NCBI RefSeq assembly: GCF_017309385.1
Contig: NZ_JAFJMJ010000001.1
Span: forward strand, 1,736,001 to 1,800,000
From: Amycolatopsis sp. 195334CR
GTDB taxonomy: Bacteria; Actinomycetota; Actinomycetes; Mycobacteriales; Pseudonocardiaceae
Length of the DNA stretch: 64,000 nt
Direction: 5' to 3'
In this document: positions 18,359 through 27,840 of the stretch, piece after piece
Position numbering within the stretch: the stretch's first letter is position 1
Layout of the letters: each line of letters begins with the position of its first letter
Position numbers and translations under genes: made by a program
Notes under the pieces: model-generated
What the model was told of the DNA's origin: nothing
Seen by the model: the letters and a program-made list of their open reading frames with translations, nothing else
Database searches by the model: none

Positions 18359-19564
18359 GTGATCTCCGTCGAACATCATCGCGCCGAGGTGACCGCCCTG
18401 CTCGGCACCAGGACCCCGGTACGGCTCCCGGTGGCCGAATGCGCGGGGTTGATCCTCGCCGAGGATGTGACCGCCGACGTCTCCCTGCCACCGTTCGACA
18501 ACTCCGCGATGGACGGTTACGCGGTCCGCGCGGTCGACGTCGCCGAGGCGAGCGAGGACAGCCCGGTGACCCTGCCGGTCGCCGAGGACATCCCGGCCGG
18601 CCGGGTGGATTCGCCCCCGCTGCTGCCCGGCACCGCGCACCGGATCATGACCGGCGCGCCGATGCCGCCGGGCGCCGACACCGTGGTGATGGTGGAGAAG
18701 ACCGACGGCGGCGCGGAAACCGTGCGCGTCTTCGCCGCCGTGCCACCGGGCAACCACCTGCGGCGGACCGGCGAGGACGTCCAGCGCGGCACCACCGCGC
18801 TGACCCGCGGCACCCTGCTCGGCCCCGCGCAGGTCGGCCTCGCGGCCGCCGTCGGGCTGGATTCGCTGCTGGTGTTCACCCCGCCGCGGGTACTCGTGGT
18901 GTCCACCGGTTCGGAGTTGGTCACCGCGCCGAACCCGTTGAAGCACGGGCAGATCTACGAGTCGAACAGCGTGATGCTGGTGGCCGCGCTCCGCGCGCTC
19001 GGCTGCGAGGTCGAGACCGTTCGCAGCGTGGTCGACGACGTGGCCGAGTTCCGCGCGGTGATCGAGCCGAAGCTGGCCTCGGCGGACCTGCTGATCACCT
19101 CGGGCGGGGTGAGCGCGGGCGCCTACGAGGTGGTCAAGGACGCGCTGACCGGCGCCGGGGTGGAGTTCCGGAAGGTGGCCATGCAGCCGGGCGGGCCGCA
19201 GGGGCTCGGCCGGTGGAACGGGGTGCCGGTGTTCACCCTGCCCGGCAACCCGGTGAGCAGCCTGGTCTCGTTCGAGGTCTTCGTCCGCCCCGCCGTGCTC
19301 GCCGCGATGGGGCACGCGCTGGTGGACCGCCCGAGGGTGCGCGCGAAGCTGACCGAGGCGCTGCGCTCGCCGGCCGGCAAGGTGCAGTTCCGGCGTGGTT
19401 TCTACTCGCACACCGACGGCGAGGTGACCGGCGAGGTCGGCCCGCGCGGCGGTCCCGGTTCGCACCTGCTGGCCGCGTTCGCCCAGGCGAACTGCCTGAT
19501 CGTGCTGCCGGAGGAGGTCACCGAGGTGCCGCAGGGCGCCGAGGTCAACGTGCTGCTGCTCTGA
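18359..19564 (+). CDS. moeA: Molybdopterin molybdotransferase MoeA
   Basis: 401 residues from GTG 18359, chosen over ATG 18350 because GAGGAGG ends directly at the ATG but lies nine bases before the GTG. Motifs are PPFDNSAMDGYAVRAVDV, GAPMPPGADTVVMVE, the MoCF fold in VVSTGSELV...SGGVSAGAYEVVKDAL, and GNPVSSLVSFEVFVRP. The enzyme inserts molybdate into adenylylated molybdopterin, the last step of Moco synthesis. It is followed on the same strand by psd, pssA and the CDC48-type ATPase, the same order as moeA2 (Rv0438c) to Rv0435c in M. tuberculosis. Confidence 0.95.
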   Translation: MISVEHHRAEVTALLGTRTPVRLPVAECAGLILAEDVTADVSLPPFDNSAMDGYAVRAVDVAEASEDSPVTLPVAEDIPAGRVDSPPLLPGTAHRIMTGAPMPPGADTVVMVEKTDGGAETVRVFAAVPPGNHLRRTGEDVQRGTTALTRGTLLGPAQVGLAAAVGLDSLLVFTPPRVLVVSTGSELVTAPNPLKHGQIYESNSVMLVAALRALGCEVETVRSVVDDVAEFRAVIEPKLASADLLITSGGVSAGAYEVVKDALTGAGVEFRKVAMQPGGPQGLGRWNGVPVFTLPGNPVSSLVSFEVFVRPAVLAAMGHALVDRPRVRAKLTEALRSPAGKVQFRRGFYSHTDGEVTGEVGPRGGPGSHLLAAFAQANCLIVLPEEVTEVPQGAEVNVLLL

Positions 19565-19786
19565 CTGCGTGTCATTGCCCCCGCACGGGGAGTGGTCAAA
19601 CTGCCGTTGGGTGGAATAGAATCCGGCTTCCGCGGGTATTCAGCCGAAAGTACCGGGCGCGTGCACTCGTCGGGGGGTGCACGTACCCGGTCGGTAACCC
19701 GGCGTTCCCGGCTGGGCGGTAGCGTGGCCACACCACGCGGCGGGCCAGCCGCGCCGCCGACCACGACCCCCGGGGATTCAGCAGAG

Positions 19787-20491
19787 ATGAGCGCCAACGC
19801 GCCGGGCAACCCGATCAAGCACGCGATCACCCTCGCCCGCGAGACCGTGCCGCCGATGCACCGCGCCGGGCGGCCCTTCGTGCTCGGCGGCCTCGCCGCC
19901 ACCCTGGTGCTGCGCCGGTTCTCCAAGCCGCTCGGCCTGATCGCCGGGCTCGGCACGGTGGCCACCGCCGCCTTCTTCCGCGAGCCCGCCCGCGTGCCAC
20001 CGACCCGTCCCGGCCTGGTGCTGGGCGCCGCCGACGGCCTGGTCTCGCTGATCGAAGAGGCCACCCCGCCGCCGGAGCTGGGCCTGCCCGCCGAGCCGCG
20101 GATGCGGGTCAGCGTGTTCCTGTCCGTGTTCGACGTGCACGTCCAGCGCGCGCCGGCCACCGGTGTGGTGGAGAAGGTGGCGTACCGGCCGGGCAAGTTC
20201 CTCTCCGCCGACCTGGACAAGGCCAGCGACGACAACGAGCGCAACTCGCTGCTGCTGCGCACCGAGGACGGCCACGAGCTGGTGGTGGTGCAGATCGCCG
20301 GGCTGGTCGCGCGCCGGATCCTGTGCGAGGTCGGCGACGGCGAGAAGGTCGACGCCGGCGACACCTACGGCCTGATCCGGTTCGGCTCACGGGTGGACAC
20401 CTACCTGCCGCCGGGCAGCCGGGTGCTGGTGAGCAAGGGGCAGCGCACGATCGGCGGCGAGACGCCCATCGCCGAGCTGCCGCAGCGCTAG
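19787..20491 (+). CDS. psd: Phosphatidylserine decarboxylase (short PSD-like type)
   Basis: 234 residues from ATG 19787. Near the N-terminus a hydrophobic stretch around FVLGGLAATLVL anchors it to the membrane. Conserved blocks are FFREPAR, RVSVFLSVFDVHVQRAP, SDDNERNSLLL and GLIRFGSRVDTYLPPG. The Gly-Ser in FGSRVD is the self-cleavage site that yields the pyruvoyl group. It decarboxylates phosphatidylserine to phosphatidylethanolamine. pssA, which makes its substrate, follows 14 bp downstream. The 220-bp spacer after moeA may hold its own promoter. Confidence 0.95.
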   Translation: MSANAPGNPIKHAITLARETVPPMHRAGRPFVLGGLAATLVLRRFSKPLGLIAGLGTVATAAFFREPARVPPTRPGLVLGAADGLVSLIEEATPPPELGLPAEPRMRVSVFLSVFDVHVQRAPATGVVEKVAYRPGKFLSADLDKASDDNERNSLLLRTEDGHELVVVQIAGLVARRILCEVGDGEKVDAGDTYGLIRFGSRVDTYLPPGSRVLVSKGQRTIGGETPIAELPQR

Positions 20492-20505
20492 GTAAGGGGC
20501 CCCGA

Positions 20506-21462
20506 GTGACCGTCCGGACCAATCCGGGCGTTCGGCTGCTGCCGAACGCGATCACCGTGCTCGCGCTGTGCGCCGGCCTGTCCGCCGTGCAGTTCGCGCT
20601 CACCGGCAACTACGCGATGGCGATCGCCTCCATCGGCATCGCCGCCGTGCTGGACAGCCTCGACGGCCGCATCGCCCGCCTGCTCGACGCCACCTCCAAG
20701 ATGGGCGCCGAGCTGGACTCGCTGGCGGACGGCATCTCCTTCGGCGTGGCCCCGGCGCTGGTGCTCTACGTCTGGCACTCCGACGGCGAACGCGTCGGCT
20801 GGCTGGCCGCACTGGTCTTCGCGGTCTGCATGATCCTGCGCCTGGCCCGGTTCAACACCCTGCTCGACGACACCGAGCAACCGCCGTACGCGGCCGAGTT
20901 CTTCGTCGGCGTGCCCGCACCGGCCGGCGGCCTGCTGGTCCTGCTGCCGCTGACGCTGACCCTGCAGTTCGGCGAGGGCTGGTGGTCGGCGCAGGTCGTG
21001 GTGTGGGTGTGGACGGTGGCGATCGCCGCGCTGGCGATCAGCCGGATCCCCACGCTGTCGCTGAAGACGGTCAAGGTGGCGCCGAAGGCGGTCGGCCCGC
21101 TGCTGGTGGCGGTCGGCGTGCTGGCCGCGACGATCATCCTCTACCCGCTCATCGCGCTGGCCGTGGCGATGCTGCTGTACCTGGTGCACCTGCCCTACGC
21201 GGTGCGCCGCTACCGCTGGCTGGCCCGGCACCCCGAGGCCTGGGACGTGCCCGCGCGCGAGCGCCGGGCGATCCGCCGGGCCCGGGCGCGCGACGGCTCG
21301 GCCTCCGTCGGCCGCTGCGGCGCCGGGTGGCCGGTGCGGCCCCGCCGGGCCGTGCGGCGCAACGGTCACGACGGTGGCGGCCAAGGCCCGAGCGGCCGCC
21401 GCGACCGCGGGCGCAGCTGGCGCAGCCTCGGCATCCGCCCGCGCGGCAACCGCTCGGACTGA
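20506..21462 (+). CDS. pssA: CDP-diacylglycerol-serine O-phosphatidyltransferase
   Basis: 318 residues from GTG 20506 (VTVRTNPGVRLLPNAITVLA). The CDP-alcohol phosphotransferase signature is complete in SLDGRIARLLDATSKMG followed by AELDSLAD. Around seven membrane helices follow. The last 80 residues form a basic, Arg-rich tail (RERRAIRRARARDG to the end), longer than usual for the family and probably cytosolic. It joins serine to CDP-diacylglycerol to make phosphatidylserine for Psd next door. Confidence 0.95.
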   Translation: MTVRTNPGVRLLPNAITVLALCAGLSAVQFALTGNYAMAIASIGIAAVLDSLDGRIARLLDATSKMGAELDSLADGISFGVAPALVLYVWHSDGERVGWLAALVFAVCMILRLARFNTLLDDTEQPPYAAEFFVGVPAPAGGLLVLLPLTLTLQFGEGWWSAQVVVWVWTVAIAALAISRIPTLSLKTVKVAPKAVGPLLVAVGVLAATIILYPLIALAVAMLLYLVHLPYAVRRYRWLARHPEAWDVPARERRAIRRARARDGSASVGRCGAGWPVRPRRAVRRNGHDGGGQGPSGRRDRGRSWRSLGIRPRGNRSD

Positions 21463-21489
21463 GCCGCCCGTTCCGGATAGGGTTCAGGC

Positions 21490-23766
21490 GTGAGTGCCCC
21501 GCAGATCACGCTGACCGTCCGCCACAGCCCGTCCGCGACCGACACCCGCCGCGGTGTGGTCCGCCTGCACCCGGAGGTGCTCGACGCGCTGGGCCTGCAC
21601 GCCTGGGACGCGGTGCACCTGACCGGCGCGCGCGTGAGCGCCGCGCTGGCCGCGCCGTCCGACGGCGACGGCCCACCCGGGGTGGTGCTGCTCGACGACG
21701 TGACCATGTCGAACCTCGGCGTCACCGAGGGCGCGGAAGTGGTGGTCGCCCCGGCCGAGGTCGCCGCCGCGAAGTCGATCACCGTCGCCGGTTCGCGGCT
21801 GGCCAGCGTCTCGCTCTCGCCGTCGACCGTCCGGCTCGCGCTGATCGGCAAGGTGCTCACCGTCGGGGACGCGGTTTCCCTGCTCCCCCAGGACCTCGCG
21901 CCGCCGCCGGGTTCGGACGTCACCGCGGTGCGCAGCAAGCTGTCCAACGCCATCGGCGGCACGTGGACCAGTGAGCTGCTGACCGTCACCGCCGCCGAGC
22001 CGTCCGGCCCGGTCGCGGTCGGACCGTCCACTGTGGTCGCCTGGCGCGACGGCGCGCGCACCGGGGACGCGGTGCCCCCGGCTTCGGCTTCGTCCCGGCC
22101 CGGTACCGCGGTCACCGTCACCGCCGCCGCCCCTCAGTCCACTGTGGACGACTTCATCGACGCCGAGGTGGTGGAGGAGACCGAGGACGAGCCGGTGGTC
22201 CCGGTCGCCGACCTCGCCGGGGCGGCCAGTTGCGCGCGGCGGTTGTCCGAATGGTTCGAACTCGCCTTCCAGCGGCCGGAACTGCTGGCGAAGCTGGGGA
22301 CTTCGGCACAGCTCGGCGTGCTGGTGTCCGGGCCGGAGGGCGTCGGCAAGACCACGCTGGTGCGGTCGGTCGGGCAGGCCGAGGACGTGCGCGTGGTGAC
22401 GCTGGCCGCGCCGAACCTCGCCGTGCTGGAGCCGAACGCGGCGGCCTCGCGGCTGGACGAGGCGATCGAGCGCACCGCGGGCGGCACCACGCCGGCGGTC
22501 CTGCTGATCACCGACATCGACACGCTGCTGCCCGCCTCATCCCCGCCGCCGGTGGCGACCGTGTTGCTGGAGCAGTTGCGCGGGGCGCTGACCCGGACCG
22601 GGGTGGCGCTGATCGCGACCACCGCGCACCCCGAGGGCGTGGACCCGCGGCTGCGCGCGGGCGACCTGCTCGACCGGGAGCTCTCGCTCGCCCTGCCGGA
22701 CGCGAAGGTGCGCACGGAACTGCTGCGCATCCTGCTGCGGGACGTGCCGCTCGACGGGGACGTGGACTTCGGCGCGATCGCCGAGCGCACGCCCGGTTTT
22801 GTCGCGGCGGACCTGCTCGCGTTGCGCCGCGAGGCCGCGCTGCGCGCCGCCCTGCGCCAGCGCGAGACCGACGAACCGGTGATCGGCGCGCGGGACCTGC
22901 TCGACGCGGTGGCCAGCGTGCGGCCGATCTCGATGTCCACTTCGGACAACCTGGCCACCGGCGGGCTGACGCTGGAGGACGTCGGGGACATGACCGAGGT
23001 GAAGCAGTCGCTCACCGAGGCCGTGCTGTGGCCGCTGCGGTACCCGGACTCCTTCGCCCGGCTCGGGGTCGCGCCGCCGCGCGGGGTGCTGTTGTACGGG
23101 CCGCCGGGTGGTGGCAAGACCTTCCTGGTGCGCGCGCTCGCGGGCACCGGCGCGCTGAACGTGTTCGCGGTCAAGGGCGCCGAGCTGATGGACAAGTGGG
23201 TCGGCGAGTCGGAGCGGGCGGTGCGCGAGCTGTTCCGCCGGGCCGCCGAGGCCGCGCCGTCGCTGGTGTTCCTGGACGAGATCGACGCGCTGGCACCGCG
23301 GCGCGGCCAGTCGAGCGACTCGGGGGTTTCGGACCGGGTGGTGGCCTCGCTGCTGACCGAGCTGGACGGCGTGGAGCCGATGCGCGAGGTGGTCGTGCTC
23401 GGTGCGACGAACCGGCCGGAGCTGGTGGACCCGGCGCTGCTGCGGCCGGGCAGGCTGGAGCGCCTGGTCTACGTGCCGCCGCCCGACGCCGAAGCCCGCG
23501 CGGCGATCCTGCGGGCCAGCTCGAAGAACACCCCGCTGGCCGACGACGTCGACCTGGACCAGCTCGCGTCCACTTTGGACCGCTACTCGGCGGCGGACTG
23601 CGCCGCGTTGATCCGGGAGGCCGCGCTGACCGCCATGCGCGAGTCGCTGGACGCCACCGAGGTCACCGCCGCCCACCTGGACAAGGCCCGCGGTGCCGTG
23701 CGCCCCTCACTGGACCCGGCGCAACTGGCCGACCTGGAAGCCTACGCCGCCAACCGCGCCGACTGA
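21490..23766 (+). CDS. CDC48/VCP-like double AAA+ ATPase
   Basis: 758 residues from GTG 21490. An N-terminal double-psi barrel like that of CDC48 (VVRLHPEVLDALGLHAWDAV) is followed by two AAA modules. D1 has Walker A GPEGVGKTT but a defective Walker B (LLITDIDTL, lacking the usual Asp-Glu). D2 is canonical: GPPGGGKTFLVRALA, LVFLDEIDALAP, arginine-finger region ALLRPGRLERLVYVPPP. This matches Rv0435c of M. tuberculosis in both architecture and position after pssA. It probably unfolds or remodels protein substrates, with D2 as the motor. Substrates are unknown. Confidence 0.92.
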   Translation: MSAPQITLTVRHSPSATDTRRGVVRLHPEVLDALGLHAWDAVHLTGARVSAALAAPSDGDGPPGVVLLDDVTMSNLGVTEGAEVVVAPAEVAAAKSITVAGSRLASVSLSPSTVRLALIGKVLTVGDAVSLLPQDLAPPPGSDVTAVRSKLSNAIGGTWTSELLTVTAAEPSGPVAVGPSTVVAWRDGARTGDAVPPASASSRPGTAVTVTAAAPQSTVDDFIDAEVVEETEDEPVVPVADLAGAASCARRLSEWFELAFQRPELLAKLGTSAQLGVLVSGPEGVGKTTLVRSVGQAEDVRVVTLAAPNLAVLEPNAAASRLDEAIERTAGGTTPAVLLITDIDTLLPASSPPPVATVLLEQLRGALTRTGVALIATTAHPEGVDPRLRAGDLLDRELSLALPDAKVRTELLRILLRDVPLDGDVDFGAIAERTPGFVAADLLALRREAALRAALRQRETDEPVIGARDLLDAVASVRPISMSTSDNLATGGLTLEDVGDMTEVKQSLTEAVLWPLRYPDSFARLGVAPPRGVLLYGPPGGGKTFLVRALAGTGALNVFAVKGAELMDKWVGESERAVRELFRRAAEAAPSLVFLDEIDALAPRRGQSSDSGVSDRVVASLLTELDGVEPMREVVVLGATNRPELVDPALLRPGRLERLVYVPPPDAEARAAILRASSKNTPLADDVDLDQLASTLDRYSAADCAALIREAALTAMRESLDATEVTAAHLDKARGAVRPSLDPAQLADLEAYAANRAD

Positions 23767-23776
23767 CCCCCCACCG

Positions 23777-23833
23777 ATGCTGTGAATGTGGCTTTCACTG
23801 CCGATTCCGGCGTGAAAGCCACATTCACAGCAT
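23777..23833. repeat. Interspersed palindrome, copy A
   Basis: Two perfectly complementary 21-base arms (left arm begins ATGCTGTGAATGTGGCTTTC) around a 15-base loop. It lies 10 bp after the ATPase stop and 32 bp before the end of the convergent LytR_C gene. A second copy with the same arms is at 56062-56118. It could act as a bidirectional terminator or belong to a REP-like family. Confidence 0.9.
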
Positions 23834-23864
23834 GTTTGGGTGCGCTGGCGGTGGCCCTTGGGGG

Positions 23865-24500
23865 CTACTTGCCCTTGGTGGTGGCGCCCCGGTAGTCGTT
23901 GGTGACGATCACGATGACCCCGCCGCTGGAACCCGCGATGCCCTCGAAGCGCGGTTCGACGCGCATGCCGAACGCGGCGCCCAGCGCCCGCGCGGCGGTC
24001 TCCTCGTCCGCCACGCCGGGGCGGAAGTAGGCGGTGGTCGTCGGGATGATGCCGCCCGAGTAGTTGCTCGTCTCGGCGACGTTCCACCCCTGCGCCCGGA
24101 AGTCGTCCCCGGCGCGGGCGGCGAGGCCGTGGATCGTGCTGTTGTTGTAGACGCGCACGGTGACCCACTTCGCCGCGGCCTGGTCCTCCGGGGTACCCCC
24201 CGGCGCGGGCGGCGGCACCGGCTCACCGGGCGGCGGCGTGGAGGCGGGCGGCGTGGGCGGCGCGGCCGAGGACGGCGGCGGGACCTCCGACGAAGCGGGT
24301 GGTGAAGGCGGCACCTCCGACGGCGGCGGGTTCTGCGCGCTGCCGGAATCCCCCGGTGGCGGGGTCGACGTGGGCGCGGCGGTATCGCCGCCGTTCCCCC
24401 CGCTGAGCGCGGTGACGCCGCCGGCCACGGCGGCCACCAGCGCCAGGCCGATCAGCACCAAGCCAGCCAACCGCAGCGGCCGCCCCTGGATCCAGCTCAT
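23865..24500 (-). CDS. Membrane-anchored LytR C-terminal domain protein
   Basis: 211 residues. One membrane helix (about residues 11-32, [20 protein letters not shown]), a Pro/Ser-rich linker (about 40-108), then a LytR_C domain beginning [20 protein letters not shown] and ending [17 protein letters not shown]. This matches Rv0431 of M. tuberculosis in layout and in sitting between the CDC48-type ATPase and DUF3263 genes. The domain occurs in cell-wall ligases but here lacks the catalytic LCP part, so an accessory envelope role is inferred. Its ATG overlaps the stop of the upstream DUF3263 gene by 4 bp. Confidence 0.88.
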   Translation of the reverse strand: MSWIQGRPLRLAGLVLIGLALVAAVAGGVTALSGGNGGDTAAPTSTPPPGDSGSAQNPPPSEVPPSPPASSEVPPPSSAAPPTPPASTPPPGEPVPPPAPGGTPEDQAAAKWVTVRVYNNSTIHGLAARAGDDFRAQGWNVAETSNYSGGIIPTTTAYFRPGVADEETAARALGAAFGMRVEPRFEGIAGSSGGVIVIVTNDYRGATTKGK

Positions 24501-24808
24501 GGCAGATCTATCCCCAACCGTCGTGCCGCGCGGGTCCGCTGACGGGCGGCACGCGTCTTGCGCAGGCGTTTGACCAGCATCGGGTCCGCCTGCATCGCCT
24601 CATGTTTGTCGATCAACTGGTTCAGCACCTGGTAGTACCGGGTGGACGACATCGCGAAGAGCTCGCGGATGGCCTGCTCCTTGGCCCCGGCGTACTTCCA
24701 CCACTGCCGTTCGAAAGCAAGGATCTCCTGCTCCCGCGGCGAGAGCCCGGCCTGATCGGCGGCGTCCGGCGGGCGGCGACGGCGAGCCATCGACTCCGCG
24801 GCGTCCAT
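24497..24808 (-). CDS. DUF3263 family protein
   Basis: 103 residues from ATG 24808 (alternatives TTG 24826, ATG 24790). The DUF3263 core is [20 protein letters not shown] followed by REL, then [19 protein letters not shown], which resembles a helix-turn-helix. The C-terminus is strongly basic ([19 protein letters not shown]), consistent with nucleic-acid binding. It corresponds to Rv0430 in the same neighbourhood. It is translationally coupled (ATGA) to the LytR_C gene and divergent from def. Confidence 0.88.
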   Translation of the reverse strand: MDAAESMARRRRPPDAADQAGLSPREQEILAFERQWWKYAGAKEQAIRELFAMSSTRYYQVLNQLIDKHEAMQADPMLVKRLRKTRAARQRTRAARRLGIDLP

Positions 24809-24952
24809 CTGGGCCCTCGCAATCAAGTTCGCTTGCGTGCGCGAATCACACGGTTGTCGTTTCCGCGGCGCCCATTAGATCACGCGCGTAGCCGTCCGTC
24901 CCGGCATCACTCCCGGCGCGTCACGGGGAAGCCGTCGGTAAGCTCCCGGGCT

Positions 24953-25522
24953 GTGACCGTCCACCCCATCGTGATCGCCGGCGAGCCCGTCCTGCACCAG
25001 CCAACGCGTGAGATCGACAAGTTCGACGACGAGCTGCGCACGCTGGCCGACGACATGTTCGAGACCATGTACGCCGCGCAGGGAGTCGGCCTCGCCGCCA
25101 ACCAGATCGGCCTGGACCTGCGCATCTTCGTCTACGACTGCCCCGACGACGAGGGGGTGCGGCACAAGGGCCTGGTGGTCAACCCGAAGCTGGAGACCAG
25201 CGAGATCCCGGAGACCATGCCGGACCCGGACGACGACTGGGAGGGCTGCCTGTCGGCCCCCGGCGAGTCCTACCCGACCGGGCGGGCGAGCTGGGCCAAG
25301 GTCACCGGACAGGACCTCGACGGTAACCCGATCGAGGTAGAGGGCACCGGTTACTTCGCGCGCTGCCTGCAGCACGAGACCGACCACCTCGACGGCTACA
25401 TCTACCTGGACCGCCTGGTCGGCCGGTACGCCCGCGAGGCCAAGCGCATGCTCAAGCGCAACAAGTGGGGCGTGCCAGGCAACTCGTGGCTGCCCGACCC
25501 GGAGCACGACCCCGAGGACTGA
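24953..25522 (+). CDS. def: Peptide deformylase
   Basis: 189 residues from GTG 24953 ([20 protein letters not shown]). All three deformylase motifs are present: [18 protein letters not shown] and QHETDHLDG, giving the Cys-His-His metal site and catalytic Glu. It removes the formyl group from new proteins. The C-terminal extension ([20 protein letters not shown]) is typical of actinobacterial enzymes. It matches the position of def (Rv0429c) in M. tuberculosis. Confidence 0.97.
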   Translation: MTVHPIVIAGEPVLHQPTREIDKFDDELRTLADDMFETMYAAQGVGLAANQIGLDLRIFVYDCPDDEGVRHKGLVVNPKLETSEIPETMPDPDDDWEGCLSAPGESYPTGRASWAKVTGQDLDGNPIEVEGTGYFARCLQHETDHLDGYIYLDRLVGRYAREAKRMLKRNKWGVPGNSWLPDPEHDPED

Positions 25523-25535
25523 GTCCCCGGGGTCG
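25507..25535 (+). terminator. Hairpin enclosing the def stop codon
   Basis: A 13-bp stem with one mismatch (CGACCCCGAGGAC / GTCCCCGGGGTCG) whose three-base loop is the TGA stop of def. It lies between def and the end of the convergent glucoamylase gene (25544), and probably ends transcripts from both sides. Confidence 0.65.
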
Positions 25536-25543
25536 CCCGCCCG

Positions 25544-27703
25544 TCAGCAGGAACCGAGGTAGCGGCACCGCACCACCGCGGGCTGCTCGATCACCTTCCC
25601 CTCCTGCACCGACCACGCGAGCCGGACGAACTGCGCGTGCGTCCAGGCCAGCGGCGTGGCCGACTGGTTGCCCTTGCCGGTCGGGAAGCCCGGCTGCCCC
25701 GAGGGCGCGTTCTCGTCCCACACCTGCTCGGGCATGGTGTCGCCGCTGCCCGCCACCCGGCCGAGGTCGCGCAGGCGCCGCTTTGCCGCGGCCGGCTCGC
25801 CGTTCGCCAGTTCGTACTCACCGCGCTCACCGGCGAGCAGCGGCCACAGCCGCCCGAACGTCTGCCGCGAACCCGGCGGCAGCTCCATCTCCCACTGCGA
25901 GCCGTCGGCCTTCTCGCCGTACCCGTCGCCGGTGTAGCGGTGCCAGAACTGCCCGGTCGGCGTGGCGAAGGAGATCTCCGCGTCGACCACGGCGAGGCTG
26001 TTGCGGATCACCGGGTCGTCCGGCGCGTAGATGCCGAGGCGCACCAGTTCGAGGAAGCCCGCGTCGGCGACCGCGCGCTGGTCGGCGTCGTAGCTGGAGT
26101 TGCCCAGGTTGTAGACGGTGCCGTTGTTCGCGTTGCCGTCCTTGGTCAGGCGCACGAAGTACGGGTCGTCCGACAGCGGCCCGTTCGTGGTCACCGTCCA
26201 CTCGGCGAGTTTGCCCTTGAACTCGTCGGCCTTGGCCAGGTAACGCTCGGCGGAGGCCGCGTCACCGTGCTCCTTCGCCAGTTCGGCCGCGCAGACCAGC
26301 CCGGCGATCACCGAGGCGATGGTGGACGGTGAGTACCCGTCCTGCTCCTCCCACCGCTCCTGCTGCGACCACGGTGACGCCTGGCCCTTCGGACCGCGGT
26401 AGTCGATCAGGAAGTCCGCCGCCCTGCGGATGTTCGGCCACAGCTCCGGGTCGATGCCGACCTGCTGCGCGAGCACGATCGGCAACGCGGTCTCGTCGAG
26501 CTGGATGGAGGTCCAGTACGGCGTGCCGTCGACGTCGGTGTTCTGCGCCAGGTGCCCGTCGGTCTGCTGCTGCTTGGTGAACATGTACTCGATGGACCGG
26601 TGCGCCGCGCCCTCGTCGCCGGCGGCCAGCATGCCGGTGGCGATCTGGTACAGGTCACGCGGCCAGACCAGGTGGTAGGTGCCCGAGGGCAGCCAGCCGG
26701 GGCCGTTGTCGCCGAACTGCCACGGCATGCTGGGCGACGCGATGAAGGCACCCGGGTTCTGCTTGTCCTCGCTCGCGGCGAGCATCAGCATGGACGCCTC
26801 GTACAGATCGCGTTTCCCGGCGACCGAGGACGGCGTTTTCTTGAGGTCGCGCAGATAATCGCGCCAACCGGCTTCGTTCGCTTTGCGCGCCGGGCCGAAT
26901 CCGGTCTTCAGCGAGGCTTTCGCCGTTTCGACGGCCTTTCCGCCGAAACCGAGGGAAAGCGTCGCCTTCCGTGACTTGACGCCGTCTGCATCGAGTTGTC
27001 CAGTTTGGACGACGTTGCCCTTGCCCGCGCTGTCGTAACTCTTCAGCTGGAACGACTTGAGCAATTGCGTCGCGCCGTCGGAAGTTCCGGAGAAACCGTT
27101 GCTGGTCTTGGTGAACGACGGGTTCGCGGCGAGCGCGGAAGTGACCTTGCCGTCGCTGGCGACCAGCGCGTCACCCACGGTTTTGGCCATGTCGTCGGTG
27201 CCGTTGTTGTCGAGATCCGGGTCGAGCACGGCGTAGAGCTGGTACGGCTTCCCGGTCAGCGAAGTGAAGTCCACGTCGACCAGCACGCTCGCGCGGTCCG
27301 GGTCGGTGACGTAGGTCTTGCGCAGTTTCCAGCGCTTCTTCTCGTCGGTGATCGTCTGCTCGTAGGTCAGCCCGTCGGTGCGCCGGACCTGTTCGAACTT
27401 CGCGTCGGCATCGGTGGCGGCGAAGCTCTTCCCGTCGGTCACCACGAAGCTGAGCGAACGGATGCTCGGCGTCGACAGATCGGGGTAGTACACGTCCGAC
27501 AGCTGGCCACTGTGGAGGGTGAACCAGACGTTGCTCGCCTGGTCCCGCGAGCCACCGAACCCGGTTTTCCCCGCGGGGAGCCACAACGGGTGCGCGCCGG
27601 GACCGCCTGGCGCCGCACCCCCGTCCGGCTCAGCCGTCGCCACCGCGGGTAACAACCCCGCGGCCAGCATCCCGGTCACCGCGAGGATCAACGACCTGCG
27701 CAT
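25544..27703 (-). CDS. Secreted GH15 glucoamylase / glucodextranase-type enzyme
   Basis: 719 residues from ATG 27703 (GTG 27709 is an alternative). The signal peptide MRRSLILAVTGMLAAGLLPA ends near ATAEP. The N-terminal half (about 40-300) is the beta-sandwich domain of bacterial glucoamylases (NVWFTLHSGQLSDVYYPD). The catalytic (alpha/alpha)6 barrel has GTYHLVWPRDLYQIATGML, the acid in IQLDETALPIVL and the base in GDTMPEQVWDE. It should release glucose from alpha-glucans outside the cell. It ends with two cysteines (VVRCRYLGSC) that may pair. No sugar transporter is adjacent. Confidence 0.92.
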   Translation of the reverse strand: MRRSLILAVTGMLAAGLLPAVATAEPDGGAAPGGPGAHPLWLPAGKTGFGGSRDQASNVWFTLHSGQLSDVYYPDLSTPSIRSLSFVVTDGKSFAATDADAKFEQVRRTDGLTYEQTITDEKKRWKLRKTYVTDPDRASVLVDVDFTSLTGKPYQLYAVLDPDLDNNGTDDMAKTVGDALVASDGKVTSALAANPSFTKTSNGFSGTSDGATQLLKSFQLKSYDSAGKGNVVQTGQLDADGVKSRKATLSLGFGGKAVETAKASLKTGFGPARKANEAGWRDYLRDLKKTPSSVAGKRDLYEASMLMLAASEDKQNPGAFIASPSMPWQFGDNGPGWLPSGTYHLVWPRDLYQIATGMLAAGDEGAAHRSIEYMFTKQQQTDGHLAQNTDVDGTPYWTSIQLDETALPIVLAQQVGIDPELWPNIRRAADFLIDYRGPKGQASPWSQQERWEEQDGYSPSTIASVIAGLVCAAELAKEHGDAASAERYLAKADEFKGKLAEWTVTTNGPLSDDPYFVRLTKDGNANNGTVYNLGNSSYDADQRAVADAGFLELVRLGIYAPDDPVIRNSLAVVDAEISFATPTGQFWHRYTGDGYGEKADGSQWEMELPPGSRQTFGRLWPLLAGERGEYELANGEPAAAKRRLRDLGRVAGSGDTMPEQVWDENAPSGQPGFPTGKGNQSATPLAWTHAQFVRLAWSVQEGKVIEQPAVVRCRYLGSC

Positions 27704-27840
27704 GCTCACCCCAATCTGCACCGTTACAGAAGCGGGCCCATTCTGCTCGTTGCCGCCCCACCGCGCATGGCCCATCCAGGTGAGTTTCTGACCGCGAAAA
27801 CCGGTCGCGCGGCCACCGGCCCCCTGGGCACACTGCGCGG

